DNA of 64,000 bases from Pholis gunnellus (GCA_910591455.2 OU342806.1:19435841-19499840), one strand, 5' to 3'; positions 25,891 to 39,106 are shown, numbered from the stretch's first letter. The notes: generated by a model from the sequence alone, not told the origin. Numbers and translations: made by a program.

Positions 25891-28800
25891 ATCTTGAAAG
25901 TGCTACACAGGGGCGGAGCAGTATGATGTGTGTGATATTATTTTTCACAGAGGAGCTTCATGTGTTGCTCCTTCTCAAGTAATTAATTTATTCATGCCAG
26001 TTAAAAATAAAACCAGGAGAGGACCCTTGTGAGAATGTTGAGGCAGGAGAAGAAGCTGGAAGGGTGTCAAAACATTTGCTGGTCGCACTGCAGAGCTGCA
26101 TCCACTAACGATCAAGAAACACAGACAAAGGTTGCTTCATGGGCTCTTAGTGGTGGTGATTCATTTTATGATACGTTTATCAGTGTTTGGCAGCACTATG
26201 GACTAACACATTTTCCCTCCCTGGGGAAAATAAATGAGATCTTAAATCCTGAATATTGATGCTTGCCTGATTTCCTCTTTTGGACTATTACTGTGGATGA
26301 AAGCAGCAAGATGTTGAAATCCAGCTTTTGAGACATTCCCATGAAAGCCAAAGGGGAGAAAAAAAAATGTATTCAAAAATAGTAACCCAACGAGAGATAT
26401 TGGCACAGTAAATATAGCCTATTGTATGGAAGGTGGGTGTGGTTAAAAGCAAAATGTTCAAAGTGCACATTATTATGCATTTCTAAACAGATCTAATCAT
26501 CCAGTGTAAGGATACGGCCATTGTTTGCCCTGTGTAATGATGCTGGATTAAATAAAAAGGTGTGGAAAATATCACCTTCAGTCAGTTCCTATCACGAGGT
26601 AAACAACCACCAGAAAGGAGAAAAAAATCAATTTTACTTTAAGAAAAGCATTTGCTTTTCCTCTTAAAATCCCCTTTGCACCTGTAGACATCAAGATTAG
26701 ACCATTTGCAATGATGAATACTTTAAATTAACCGTAAAATTACTTTTTAGTACACAAAATGACTTGGTGCAATCACATTCTACTACATCACGGTGTGTGG
26801 AACTGCAAATACTTAAAACATTTGGTCTCATGCAAGAACATTTTCGTATCTTTTTCCTAAATTAACTTTCTCTTACTTTCCGTACAGTGGGCTCGTATAA
26901 AAGTGTGCCATGTCAGATTCAGAAAACGCTCCTAACTTCAGATAACTGTGTAAATGATCAGGGTACACACGATGAATGTCCCATGTGCAGAAATTAGCAT
27001 AGCAATACACATTAGCATAATTAACGCCCCAATTATACCAAATAAGGCTACGTGTCTGGCCCCATATGTCCAGAAGTGTTGATTTATGAACATAGGATAA
27101 AAAGATAACTTTACTGACTTTTTTCTACTTAGACACTGAACCCCAGGTTGCTCGCAATGAGGCAGGCCAGCATCTAATATGGCAGCCGTCAGTGTGTGAA
27201 TGAGAGGCAAATTGGTGAAGGGCTTTGTCCACTAAAGTAGAAAAGCGTAAAGTAAATGCAGAGCAATTATCTTTTCACACTTCTTATGATTTTCTGTCTT
27301 TTTCTACGTCCCCCCCCTTGGCCTAAATTGTGACAGCTTACGTCCCTGTAGCCTCCCCCGGTGTCAGTCATTTTCCAGCAAAACCCTTAACTCACAACAT
27401 TCCATTTATTCGGTAAGTGTTTGTGATCACATGTAATTTGGTTTTCTGTGCACTGTCCCAGTGTTGATGGCAGCTGATGAGGTCTTAGAGAGCCAAGCCT
27501 TTTATTCTCCTGAGAGCTTGTCCCAAAACAGCATCTGGCCGTGCCTCACAGCCAAACACACACAGTCTGTCACACAAACTGCCACACACACACACTGAAT
27601 ATACTATATTTAACCAGTTCAGTCTGTCTCACTGCTGCATTAGCTCTAACCATTCATCCATCTGCAGTCATTCCATTAAATCTCTCTGCAGTCTGTTGTC
27701 TGCTGTTAAAAATCTCACTCCTGTGTAATTGCAGTATTGCAGGGACATATGGTCTCTGATAAAATGATGGTATTATGTTGTTCCATATGAGAAGCACTAT
27801 CAAAATCAATTCATATATATAACTCGGGGAGGAATTTCTCTTTCTAAACGGATGCACACAGCATAGACATCTATAAATGATGAACATTGTATGAGACATA
27901 TTTGAGCGGGACACGATGGATATAATGATGTGTTCGCAATGTGCACAGCTTGAGGATGTAGTACCATAAGGAAAAACTTAATAAATCCATGTCTCCTTTC
28001 TATTAAGATTCTGATACATTTCCAACCTCAGCCACTGAATTATCTCAAATATGGCCTGCAGCATATGACTGAGCTATACCCACAACGTGTTAAGATAATG
28101 GTCTAAAATTATTTCATTCATCTGCTATGACTACAGTACAACATCTATGGGAGAAGAGAAAGTTAAATCCAATGCTAACAATGAACGTTATTAATTTACC
28201 CAACTATGAAAATCTTCATCTCGCCACTGATTAAGTTTGCATGTCATTATAAATTAAAGAGTTAGCTGATGCGACTCCTCAGTTGACCCATAACAGGATC
28301 ATATGAGATCGAATGTGAGCAAACACTGAGGCTAAAATGACTGCAAACATCTTGTGCAGCACAATCGAAGTATTCAAAAGTCCAATATTTATCTCATTAT
28401 CTCCTAGATTCCCCCCTCTCACAATGCTCTGCTGAGCCTGCTGCATCATGACCTTTTTGTGAGCACAATCTTCCACATTTTAAAACTATGAACATGACAT
28501 GCACTTGTTAGTCTGAGGTAATAAAATCCTGTGACCGAAGTCGCTCCTTTTGATATTTATTTTGGTGACTACCAAGCTGGGCCAAGCTGTGCTGCATTGG
28601 TAGAATTTAAGAGGACGAGAAAAAATATGAACATACACATCCTAAATTTGCATTCCTCAATTATATTACAGTTATTCTGCTGGCGCCACGCTCCAAACAA
28701 TGAGTAAGTACAACATTGGGCTATTATCACCATATTAAGTTGTCATGGCATCTTTATTTACACACCTAGCTGATACGGAGCAACATTAGCATTCATTCTG

Positions 28801-29114
28801 AGTTGTGTTTATTCCTTGACTGTTCAATGTCCAATATTCGCTCTCCTCTGTCTTGGTCTCCTCCAACCCCTAGGAAAAAAAAAATATCCTGCTCTTTTGC
28901 TGCTTTATTCCACTTTCTTCACTATAGCTCTCTGCCTGTTCTCGTTCCCAGACCGTCCATTACCGACACATGCTCCTCTGAGTCTGATACCGATGCACAA
29001 GGCATCTCTGTTAGATTATACGGGCTTTTGAGTAAGTGCACAAATTGTAAACCCATCCGTATCATTATTAGACGCTCAGAGAAAGCTTTGTGATGGTGTT
29101 GTAGACTGAAAAAA
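25891..29114. other. Intergenic; no gene seen
   Basis: AT-rich, short frames only. A possible LINE-end scrap at about 26000-26030. Confidence 0.6.
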
Positions 29115-29350
29115 AACAACTCAGTATGGATGGGTCAAACAAACACAGGACTTGCAACCAGGAAATGGGTGTTTGAGACTTGTGTCCTTGTCCGAAAGGG
29201 TTGTTAAATTATTATGAAGTAACATGTTTTCCCTATATATGTTAAGTTTGTTTTACTCGGTTTACATACTTATTTTGTGCCCTGCCATAAAGTTTGCCTG
29301 AAACCTTTCGAATTGGTTTTGTGGTCTAAACCCAAAGCAAGTGTTGTTGA
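29115..29350 (-). repeat. Fragment of the same repeat family, reverse orientation
   Basis: TGGATGGGTCAAACAAACAC opens it, and ACTTATTTTGTGCCCTGCC plus TTTGCCTGAAACC are complements of the central segment (GGTTTAGGCAA...AAAATAAGT). Confidence 0.45.
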
Positions 29351-29729
29351 TTGAATTCACAATGTTAACCACTTGATTATTGTATACCATTGTGGAGTAT
29401 CACAGTTTGATGTGCTGGGCTACCCAGTTAATAAGAAAGTGACGCAAAGTGAGTTGTGATGGCTTGTTCTGTTTGCAATTTAGTGCTGGGCAGACTTTTC
29501 ACTTAAAACAACCGCCTGCTGCAGCTGTGGAGGATAATGAGGATAATGAGAGATGTGGGAACATTTAAACATTAAAGTTGAGGGCTGTTAAAACAAAAAC
29601 CAAAAATGAAGCTGAAAAAGGCTACAATGCTTTGCAGAGCTGACGGGAACGATAGAGTTGGTGATCATTTTCTGTTTTTAATACCAACATATCTATAAGT
29701 GCTGCTTTAACCCTTTGAATGTGTTAAAT

Positions 29730-29955
29730 GTGGGCTGAAACAATTAGTTGATTGACAGAAAATTCATCGACAACAATTTGGAGAACTGATCAGTATTCAA
29801 GCCATTTAACAGCACAAACACACTTGCTTTCCCCAAATACTCTTCTCAAATGTGAAAATAAGCTGTTTTTATGAGTTGTAATTCAATCTCTCTTGCTCTG
29901 ACTAAACAAGCACCTTGGGAAATTGTGATTTGTGTTCATAATATTAGCCTAAATT
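29730..29955 (+). repeat. Diverged fish MITE (GGCTGAAACAATTAGTTGATT type)
   Basis: Starts GGGCTGAAACAATTAGTTGA, then GACAGAAAATTCATCGACAA, CTTCTCAAATGTGAAAATAA and CACCTTGGGAAATTGTGAT. The order of these blocks matches a very common fish non-autonomous repeat. The right terminus is not evident, so this is a partial copy. Confidence 0.6.
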
Positions 29956-30619
29956 CAGTGGCTAAAAGGTGTTCTAAAATATGGATCATGCTGCTAAAAA
30001 CATTTAAGAAAAATAATGGACTAGATATTGAACTTTTAACCCCAAACACCCCATTGTTATGCTAACAGCAAATTGTTTGAGTGTCTGAGTAATTATATGG
30101 CAATTTGTATCCTGTTTGGAACCTTATTATATTGAAATAATACCATATTCACGGCTCAGACTGACTTGGATCTGGTAATAAAATAGATTTTGGAGTGTTT
30201 TAGTCCTTTGAGTGTGTCTTACATGCAGTGTTGACTGTCACAGGAGTGCAAAACGGACTGATTGTACTAAGCCAGTTGGGCCATTTGCATAGTCTGATCA
30301 CAGCTACACTCACAATGAGTGAGCAATAGCGAATCCAATCAGTCTTGTATACAATATGTTGGCCGCATGGAGAGGATTGGAGCAGACCTCTTGGGTCTTT
30401 CAGCTGGACACTGCACAAGACTGGAGGCTGTTGGCTGAGGTCATTTATCAACAGCCAGTCGCCACAGGCAGGGGCTGGGCAAATTCTATCCCTGACCTAT
30501 GTTCTCTATAAACCGAGACAATGTCCTACTAAGACTGTATTTTTTCTGGAAAAAGTCTCTCTATCACTGCTGAATTGTTTGCTCTTCTTTCCCCAGAGGG
30601 AATGAATCGTCCTTGCCTG

Positions 30620-30636
30620 CCCCCCCCCCCCCCCCC
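30620..30636 (+). repeat. Run of 17 C
   Basis: Homopolymer cytosine in intergenic sequence. Confidence 0.97.
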
Positions 30637-31063
30637 TGCAAATGCAGACCAGCATCAAGGGGGAATAACTCTAATAAAAGTAAAAACAGAACGCTAACAA
30701 GGTTTATACAATGGGTAATGCCAGCCAAGCACTCTGCTAGGTCTGATAAGCATTCCTACCATGTTTTATGAGACCCTTAACAACATTCAGCCCAGTTGGA
30801 CAAAAATTAAACTGGTTGCTAAGCTAAAAAAAGGAGCTATTGGGGGGGCATTAGACAGGCAGATAAGACACCACTTGTGTGTTTATTTATGTATATGCAT
30901 TACATTAAAGGGATATTTCAGCCAATAACCAAATGTTGAACAACTGCAAATGAACATTTATTCAGGTGATCATTAATAAAAACATTGGTTAAGTCACAGT
31001 GGTGTTCTTGAAAACTGATTTATTTTACTTTTCAGGACCGACTGTGGTTACATAGGCTTTATA

Positions 31064-31084
31064 AATATATATATATATATATAT
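31064..31084 (+). repeat. (AT)n tract followed by T-rich run
   Basis: About ten AT units and then a poly-T/CTTTTT stretch to about 31107. Confidence 0.9.
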
Positions 31085-33704
31085 TTTTTTTTTTCTTTTT
31101 CTTTTTGAATGATAATAATTTGAATAACAATTTCTGTAAAAATAAGTACATCATCACTGTGTTGTGTTAAAATCCAAAGCTCCATCATGAGCTAATGTTG
31201 TTAGATGGAAAGCTGCACCACACACTTTAAAAATCAATCATAATACAGAGGAATTAACAGCCACTAATGCTGCAGTCCATGAGAGGATAAAGATTGTGTA
31301 AAGGAGGGATGTCAGACTTCTACACTCCTACAAAGCAGACCTAGGTCCTCGTGAAATAGAGCGTGTTTTGCAGGTGGGAAACATGAGGCGCACCAAACCG
31401 ATCTTTTTTTATTGTTTATAGGCAACCACACAATGACAAACCACAAACTACCTATTAGTTGATAGTAACCAGTTACCCAAAATGTCGCACTAATTTGACT
31501 CCAGGCCTGCTCTTTTGTGTTCAGGTCATGGTACCTAGGGTTGGTATGTTATGCTTCAGGTAACCAGCAAGAGTCCCCACAATGAGAAAAAAACGCTGAT
31601 GATGTAAGGCAACTTTACCATCTGAGTTGAATATTTTTCAAATCAAGGCGTTCAGGGCGGTCCTGCAAAAACACGAGGTTCCTGGAGCAGAAAAACGCGA
31701 GGTAGTCTGCATGCGAAACGCTTCACTCTTATTAAAAACAACTACATAAAGCTGGTACAACTCTGCTCTGTATCCTCAGCTTTTTGTGCCGTGCACATTG
31801 GTGGTGGGTGAATGAACATCTGATCAACAATTTGGATAATTGTGTCAATACCTGCTTCACTTTTATGCCCAGAATCCCTGACAAGAGAGCAAGAATATAG
31901 TGTAATTGCTAGAAGCAAATCTTGAAAGCCAGACATGCTGGAGTTGGCCGTGTGCTTGTTAGTCCACTGTTTTCTCATTCAATAAAAATGCAATAATGTT
32001 TACTCTTTACTGTGCAACGCGGTATATATTTCAATCTCTGAAGTTAATGGTTTTTCAACTGGAGTGGTCACATTTGCAAATAACAATTTTGCTCCTGCAA
32101 ATGAACTCTCAACTCCCTGATGAGGTGAGAAGTCTACAAGCATTAACAGCGGGAAATGATTCCACATAGAATCCTTATCATATCATATACACACACACAC
32201 GCAAGCACACGTGCCCGAACGCACACAAACTCACCGGCGTTCTTGACTGAATATCTGAATGTCAGATTCATTCAATGAGAGAGGCAACCACAGGGAGAGG
32301 GTGAACATCTGGGGAGGCTGTAAGAGGGGTATGAACCTGTCCCTCTGTGGACAGAGTTACATACGATATTATTTTTCTTTTTTTCTCTCTCTCGCTCTCT
32401 CCTGCTGCCAATATACTCTATTTGCATGAATGGGTAATGAAATTGTAAAACAAGCATAACACAAAAGACAACATATAAATGAAAATGAATAACAATGAAA
32501 AATATGAACAACCTACGAAGAACATACATATAACTTGTACATGATAACATAATTACCCAGTTGAAAATGTATCATTCATAAAAATTGCAAAATACAAAAT
32601 GTATGTAGAATAAACATTGCTGGCAGGTTTGAAACAAATCTGACAATGTGAAACAAGAACATGAATAATACAAATGTTAAGTAATATAATTATGCAGAAT
32701 AATAGAAATTGGATCTCATTGTGGCATATTGGATCATTGCATATGAATGCATGGAGATACACGTATTGCCAATACAGTCACGTTCACACATTTTGAATAT
32801 ATTTATGGACTGTATAATGGGTTTATAGGGTCTCATCAAACATCTGTTTTCTGTCTTAGCTGATGGCAGGTGAGGACTCTGCAGATATTTGTGCTTATGT
32901 ATTTTCACACAACAGAATGCAGACTTTCTCCTCACAAAATTCATAGAATGTGCACACATGTCCAGATGTAGTAATAATTAAGTACTAGAGAAAAAGTAAA
33001 GGCATACCCTAACCTGATATACAGTCATTACTGTGTGTACAGACAGAGGAGAATAAAAAATCTTCTGGAATTTAAAAACCACCACAGGATGTGGTTTTAA
33101 CATGCCAATCTAGTAAAATATTTATACATGCACAGTGAAAAAAAGAGCATGTATGACAATGAAAACGTGTGTATATACATAATGCACAGAAGCCATGGCC
33201 AAGATCTAAAATCTAAAATTAAGCACTGAAACAGACATGCAGCATTGATCTATTTTCTATTGACTCTCTGTGTGCAATGCATTGATGTGTCTGAAATATA
33301 GACTTAATATAAGAAGTGGACGTCTTCACTGCTACAACACCCATTGATTTGTGGACTACGTTTTGAAGTCTGGCTTTTGGCATTTTCAGCGTCACCATCT
33401 TGGTTTTAGGCCATTGCCAACATTGACTAACAGTGTGTCAAATACCAACACTTTGGCAGTGGCCCTCAGCGTTTCGGTATTGATGCACAAAGCACACTTT
33501 GTTGTCTGTATGAGATGAACTGACCTTTAGCATTACCCTTCTTCACTGTCTATTTGACTCTAAATGCATCATTTACCAAATGAACATCATGCTGTATTGA
33601 AGAAGATTTAAAACGGTTGAGTCTATAAACTCATGTTTACAAATTCCTACTTAGGTTATAAATCAAGTGAGAAGTAGGGTCATTTTCACATGAACTTCTA
33701 TGCC

Positions 33705-34124
33705 AACCTGTTCTCATCCTAACTCGCCACATGCTGACACTTTCTAATGCAGTAGTGTCACACTATGACACCCCACTATGGTCACAGTAAACAGTGGTTA
33801 TAATTGTGAATTCAAACAAAAACACTAAATAATTAGGTTCAGGAAGAAAGATCCTGCTTTGGGTAAAAAATACTACGTTCATAAAGTGAAAGTAAAACTT
33901 AACTTTGTAAACACAAAGTCAAACAAAAAGTTGGTTTCACATGGGAAACCATTCCTCACACCCACCCTGTATATGTTTTTTTGCAGTCTTCATGGTACTT
34001 CATCACACTCCTTAAGCATAATGACACGGTTGGGTTTACATTGCAGTTAATTGAAAGCCTGGTGCATCTCATATAGATGTCGAAGGGTCAGTATTTGACG
34101 CCCTTGGAATGAGAAAGGGCTGTC
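33705..34124 (+). repeat. Fish interspersed repeat copy (TATTTGACGCCC family), with inverted ends
   Basis: The left end AACCTGTTCTCATCC...CTGACACTTT is roughly inverted at the right end (GGTCAGTATTTGACGCCC...AATGAGAAAGGGCT). The interior has the family's A-rich TTAGGTTCAGGAA segment. About 420 bp, MITE-like. The copy near 24270-24835 shares the same right-end wording, so the family is visible inside the window. Confidence 0.6.
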
Positions 34125-34137
34125 TGTACATTCAGAA

Positions 34138-34226
34138 TTATTTTCTGCAAACAGAGGGAGTCGCCCCCTGATGGCCATTAGAGAGAATGCAAGTGTAGGA
34201 CACTTTGCATTTTGTTCACTTTTCAG
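34138..34226 (+). repeat. Short dispersed fish repeat, just after the 33.7-34.1 kb copy
   Basis: GGGAGTCGCCCCCTGATGGC, then TTAGAGAGAATGC, GGACACTTTGCATT and TTCACTTTTCAGA. I recognise this wording as a frequent fish genome repeat; no database check was possible. Confidence 0.5.
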
Positions 34227-35706
34227 AAGACCTCACAGTGAACCAGACAGTTAATTAGAAAAAGGGTATTAATTGTAAACCCTCTAAAAAAACTTGAATA
34301 GGCTACTTGTGCAATCCTGCTTGAGTATTAAAGAAGCTCAGCATTTTCTTAAGATTATTAATGGCGAGTTTGGTGACCCAGATGAGCAATCAGTAATAGT
34401 GCTGATTAAAGTATTGTCAGGGTATTGGCTCTTTTGATCGTCATATTATACACGCCTCTGACTGCACTGAGATATGTACCGTGGTCAATATTAAGTGAGG
34501 ATTGTTGTCTAGTCTTTTTTCACAATCCACTGGAAGCAGTTTATCATTTATAGAGACAGAGGCAGTTAATGGGCATCCTGCACCACTTAGTGCTACGTAT
34601 CCAAACAAAGAAGATGCAGTGTCTTATCCATCAAAGCTCATAGGCGGAGATAACTTTGAAGATTTATTTTTGTGCATAAACACACCTGCTTGGGAGTACA
34701 GTGAGGCGTGTATTTCATCTAGCATTATAAAAGTGTCAAATAAACGCATGAATTTTTCCCTGCTTACCGCTCACCAGGAAAAAACAAGTAAAGCCAACAC
34801 TGCTGTGACAAAGCACTGACAAAGGCTGTCAGGTTTTCAGGCTAATTAAAACCTCAGCTTCACTCTGTTCCCTGATCACTCCTCACAAAGACCCTTGAGT
34901 GGCATCAATGAGCACGCTCAGGCTTAAGTGAATGTTTACCTCCCCTAATGACTATCTGTCTCAGTGCTGAGTAAATGTAACTGCCTCGGTCCTCTTCGCC
35001 ACTCGTTAAGGTTACATACACACTGTGTCTAGACCTCAGTCGGAGGTCTGTGTATCAGCTGTTTGTCGACACAAGACCATTTGCAGGTTGTTATTATTTA
35101 GCTGTGCGTGATGATTGCTGGACCGCACGGTGGCTCAGTGGCGCACAATGTTGCTTCACAATAGGAAGAATGCAAGTGAATGAGAGAGAATGCTGCATGC
35201 CAGTTCATTCTGCTATCTTAAAAAAATGCAAGTCATGTTGATGGAAGAATCGCAACTGTCGGTATGTGTGAATCTGAACGTGAATTTCTCTTTGTCTGTG
35301 TTCATCCTGATCCAATGCATGCACAGAAGTCTTTGATGATGAAGTGGATGAAACATGTTTTATTTTATGTGAAGTTGTTCGTGGTGGACAAGTAGTAGTA
35401 CCAAAGTAAAAAAAATACCTCATTATAATTGAAAATCCTACATACAAAATGATAGTTATGCAGAGCATAAAGATCATTTAGTCATGTAGCTGTTCATGGT
35501 GAAGCTAATATCTATTTTATATACAATAAACCATTTGATAGTTGAATGTATTACAATGCATCATATTTTGCTATTCATGTTTATTATTTAAACTATAGTT
35601 TGCAAAGTGATAGTAACTAAAATGTGGTGTATTAAAATGTATTTCCCATTTAAAATAAATGTAAAGTAGCTCAACAAGAAAATACTCCAATACTGCAAAA
35701 TTGTAC
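34227..35706. other. Intergenic; no gene seen
   Basis: A 105-codon frame at 34502 lacks recognisable motifs. The GCACGGTGGCTCAG scrap at 35124 is the only identified item. Confidence 0.6.
35124..35178 (+). repeat. Scrap of the GCACGGTGGCTCAGTGG fish repeat
   Basis: GCACGGTGGCTCAGTGGCGC, then ATGTTGCTTCACA and AGGAAGAATGCAAGTG. The opening words match a very frequent fish interspersed repeat. Only about 55 bp is recognisable. Confidence 0.5.
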
Positions 35707-35710
35707 TTAA

Positions 35711-36164
35711 AGCTGCATTTTCTTTTTTGGCCACTTGGGGGCGGTGCAAGAAATAGTAAACACGACATTGACATATTATTACTTATATATTAGTAATATG
35801 TTGAATGTCTTGAATGTCTCAATCTACATATCGAGCTGACACATATGGATATTAGTAATGACTAATTCACTAAACTAAGTTTATGGTCACCTGGCAGACA
35901 AAACCTTCCCTTTAGCTCTGATCTGGTCCATCCCAACTCCTGAGGGAACTATCTTGCTCTTTAGCTGCTAAATGATCCACTGTGTTCACCAGCTAATCGC
36001 TAACTTTGTCTGTCTGTCAAGTGCTGGCAGTAAAGTTATAATCAAAATAATGAGCTGGTAGACGCTAAAAAGCTCAGATTCGAAAATTAGTTTGTTACTA
36101 TGAATGACCACTTTTACATGACAGTCATTTGATGGAATGGAAAAAAATATCCATTAGTGTAGCT
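35711..36164. mobile_element. MITE-like repeat flanked by TTAA, about 454 bp
   Basis: The sequence starts AGCTGCATTTT and ends TGTAGCT. TTAA lies on both sides (35707-35710 and 36165-36168). The inverted ends match at 6 of 7 bases and then fade. TTAA target sites are used by piggyBac- and Kolobok-type transposons. TTAAAGCTGCA starts are common in fish repeats, but the short inverted repeats keep the family uncertain. No ORF. Confidence 0.5.
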
Positions 36165-36403
36165 TTAAGCATAGAGCACGGAAGCGGGGGGGACAAGGGG
36201 GGCTGCAGCCCATAGCTTTTGGAGTCTGATAATGTGTTTTTTCTCAAAATGTGATCTTTAAACGAGCCAAATAGGGCATGCAAGGCATTGCACAGCCCGT
36301 GTGTATACTCTGTGTGTATAAGATGTTTATCTCTTGAGTGTTGACTCGTAATAATTAATTTGATGTTGTTTTAGACTTGCGGCAGTGTTTTGATTGTGTA
36401 CAG

Positions 36404-36805
36404 CAGTGATTTTCAACCACTGAGAGATTGTCAGGTGTGCCGTGGGAAAATGTCCAATTTCACTTAATTAATTGGTCCAAATAAACATTATTTAGTTGCT
36501 GCAGAAAATGTGCCATTGTGACAAGACTCTGAACTGGGCCCTGGACAACAAAACTAAAAACAGAGAGAGACTGTTGAGAAAGAGCTTTGTGTGTGTCTTT
36601 TCTCAGTTTCTGCCAGGATATCATCTAAACAGGCCCAGGTTTCACACTGAGTAAGGATCAACACATTGAGAGACGTGTCATTAAATTGTCAGCATATATG
36701 CTGTTTTATGCTACAATGTGTCATTTTGTAACTTTATTGGTTGTTTTTTTTGGATCTTTTTAATGTAGGAATGTACCGCGGGTCAGAAAAGGTTGAAAAA
36801 CACTG
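36404..36805. mobile_element. Non-autonomous hAT-like MITE, 402 bp
   Basis: Ends are CAGTGATTTTCAACC and the complement of CAGTGTTTTTCAACC, one mismatch in 15. They are flanked by GTGTACAG (36396-36403) and GTGTACGG (36806-36813), an 8-bp duplication with one change. A subterminal GTGCCGTGGG at the left is mirrored by a diverged TACCGCGGGTC at the right. No coding capacity. The end sequence is typical of the abundant hAT MITEs of fish. Confidence 0.85.
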
Positions 36806-36887
36806 GTGTACGGGATGTTTGTTTTTTGGGCTATTGTTTCTTCTGTACATTTCAAAGTAATCAGGCTTCGCCTGTTGTTTCTGTTGG

Positions 36888-36926
36888 ATTGAGCATGTGC
36901 CTTTTTGCCAAAGGCACATGCTCAAT
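36888..36926. repeat. Perfect 17-bp hairpin with 5-nt loop
   Basis: ATTGAGCATGTGCCTTT at 36888-36904 is exactly inverted at 36910-36926. It lies about 80 bp after the hAT MITE and outside its target duplication. It is too short for a standard pre-miRNA unless paired flanks exist, and I see none. Confidence 0.95.
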
Positions 36927-37559
36927 TAGCTGTTGTTTTACAACCACGGACAACAGCGTTTCTATTTTGTAGAGGCTGGCGGTGCACGTGTAGGTGCGGT
37001 GCTTTCCGTATATCTTAAATTGAGCTGAGGATATCCATAAATGGACAGACAGAACTAGTCACTTAGTTTAGTTTCTGTTTGCTTTTTGTGGTTGTAAAAA
37101 TACAGAGTGAGAGAGAAAGAGCTGCAAGCTGCAAATAGCTTTCTACGGCCTCCCCCAGTTTATTTTGAAAATCGTTAAATAAATGAATTCGGAACATATT
37201 TAGTGCTCTGCTAGTGCTACTTTCACAGGTGAGTGCTCTGATTAATGAATGTATTCTTCGATTTTGAGACAATAGTCTTATGTTCTTGACTTTTATCCAG
37301 CCTTTATAAGACTATTGCATGGTTGAATCAAATAATTCAATTTTTATGAGCAGCCTCCTCAGTCACGTTATCCTGGCGCCTGGCCTGGGTGTTGGACAAA
37401 AAGTGTTGTGTAACAATACTTATACATAGATCTATGTATTTTCCGATGCATAAGCCCCTCTCATGCTGTGTGTAATTTATGGCTTAAAAGGCTGTGATAA
37501 CATTGTGAAAGTGGCTCCTCGTTGCGTTGAACCTAACGATAATTATCACCCAAGTCTCC

Positions 37560-37587
37560 AGCACAGATCCTTTTCAAGATCTGTGCT
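37560..37587. repeat. 10-bp inverted repeat, 8-nt spacer
   Basis: AGCACAGATC (37560-37569) is exactly inverted at 37578-37587, extended imperfectly by CC and GG beyond. Confidence 0.8.
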
Positions 37588-37946
37588 TGCTGGAAAGAAA
37601 CAGGAATGGTGAAAAGGGTTAGTGTGTATAGGTTGTGTTGTCCCAGTGCTCCTTGATGACCTGGGAATGTGGTCTGAAGGGTGTCTACAGCTTCTCTTTT
37701 TCACCTCACGGTTAGGCCATGACTTTACCCAGTTCAGTTATGTACTAGCTGGGTCATAGAACCCAGTAGAGGGCGGAGCCTGGGTGAGTTATGACAAAGG
37801 TTAAGATATTGTAAGGATGACTCCTTGTTATTGTTCACTGCTCAGCAGCTGAGACTTTTATCCTTCCTGCATCAATCTGGTACCATAATGAGCACTTTGC
37901 TGTGGCATTCCCTTTGTTTTTTATCTTGTGCTGTGTTGGTTGGTTC

Positions 37947-39098
37947 CAGTGGCGGGCCGTGCATTTTATACCTGGGCCTTCACTGCTGAAATACCACCTT
38001 ATAACCACATGATGGCGCCACAGCTAGGGTTATTATTCGTTTCTTGGGCTGTAACTATATAACATTACGTATTTGTATTAAACCATTTGGTACGAGGCTT
38101 ACAAACCGAACAATAAGTTTCAATAATACTAGTGCATTTGTAAAATACAGAAGCTTAAATTGTAGGAGATATAATATTTTCTGCGCTCACTAGGAGACAG
38201 CGGTCTGTGTGACCTCTGAACCGGAACAAAAAGAACCACAACAAAAAACAGCTGATGCCCCTCAAGTGTTCCGGGAGGCTAGGCTAACTAGCTTAACGGG
38301 AAAACAACAGCAGTAATATGCATTCTGCTACACACTCAAGGGCCATTTAGATATTAGATGTAAGAAAACAAACCAGTTGACTTACCAAATGCTGATCACA
38401 TCCTCTTTTCTTTGTTGACAAAGATTAATCCCACGGTTAAATCCCAACTCACAAATCCGTTTATCCTCCATCAGCCATTGAGTGGTAAAAAACAAAGCTA
38501 GGTAAAAAAAAATGTAAAATCTAGACCAAGCAAAATGCAAAAAATATCATAATTTCATTCATATCTTTCAATATGAACTCTTACTACTCAACTAAGCCTC
38601 TGCTGTTAAGTTTCGTTTCACGACAGTCACGTGCTTGCCCACTGACCAATCACAGCACAGAATATCACTGCTGCGCTGCTGCTAATGCTGACGTAGTTGT
38701 AGGCCTGCAGGTCGCTCTGGCGCGTCAAAGAATGTTAAACTAAAGATCTGATTGGTTGAAGACTATGCCAATCAACAATATCGTCCCCATTCACTTAAAC
38801 TGCACATGGAGGCACTGGTGAGTCTGCAGGCCTGGGGCCTCTCTTCTTACATAGAGACACAGAGGTGAAATCTGATTGGGTAAAAGCTCTACTTAAAACA
38901 AGCTGCACTGGAAGCAGAGCATCTGAGGAGCACAGTAGCTGTGCAATGAGAAAATAAGATAATGGGGAAAATATTTTTATAAATTATGATACATGTAGTG
39001 TATTTCAGAAAAATTATTAAATTATAAAATAGCTATAACTTTGTGATTCTGTTTAGGCCAGCAGAGAAGGCTTTGCAGGCCCTGACGGCCCGCCACTG
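37947..39098. mobile_element. Non-autonomous hAT-superfamily DNA transposon, 1152 bp
   Basis: Perfect 14-bp terminal inverted repeats, CAGTGGCGGGCCGT at the left and its complement at 39085-39098, are flanked by a perfect 8-bp target duplication GTTGGTTC (37939-37946 and 39099-39106). An 8-bp duplication and CAGTG-type ends are the hAT hallmark. Beyond the 14 bp the ends share weaker similarity (GGGCCT, CTTCTCTGCTG). The interior has no long ORF and no transposase motif, so it must have been moved by an enzyme made elsewhere. The intact duplication suggests a fairly recent insertion. Confidence 0.9.
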
Positions 39099-39106
39099 GT
39101 TGGTTC

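Larger units (their letters stand above)
29956..33704. other. Intergenic; no gene seen
   Basis: Holds the C17 and AT tracts; no exon-like sequence found. Confidence 0.6.
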
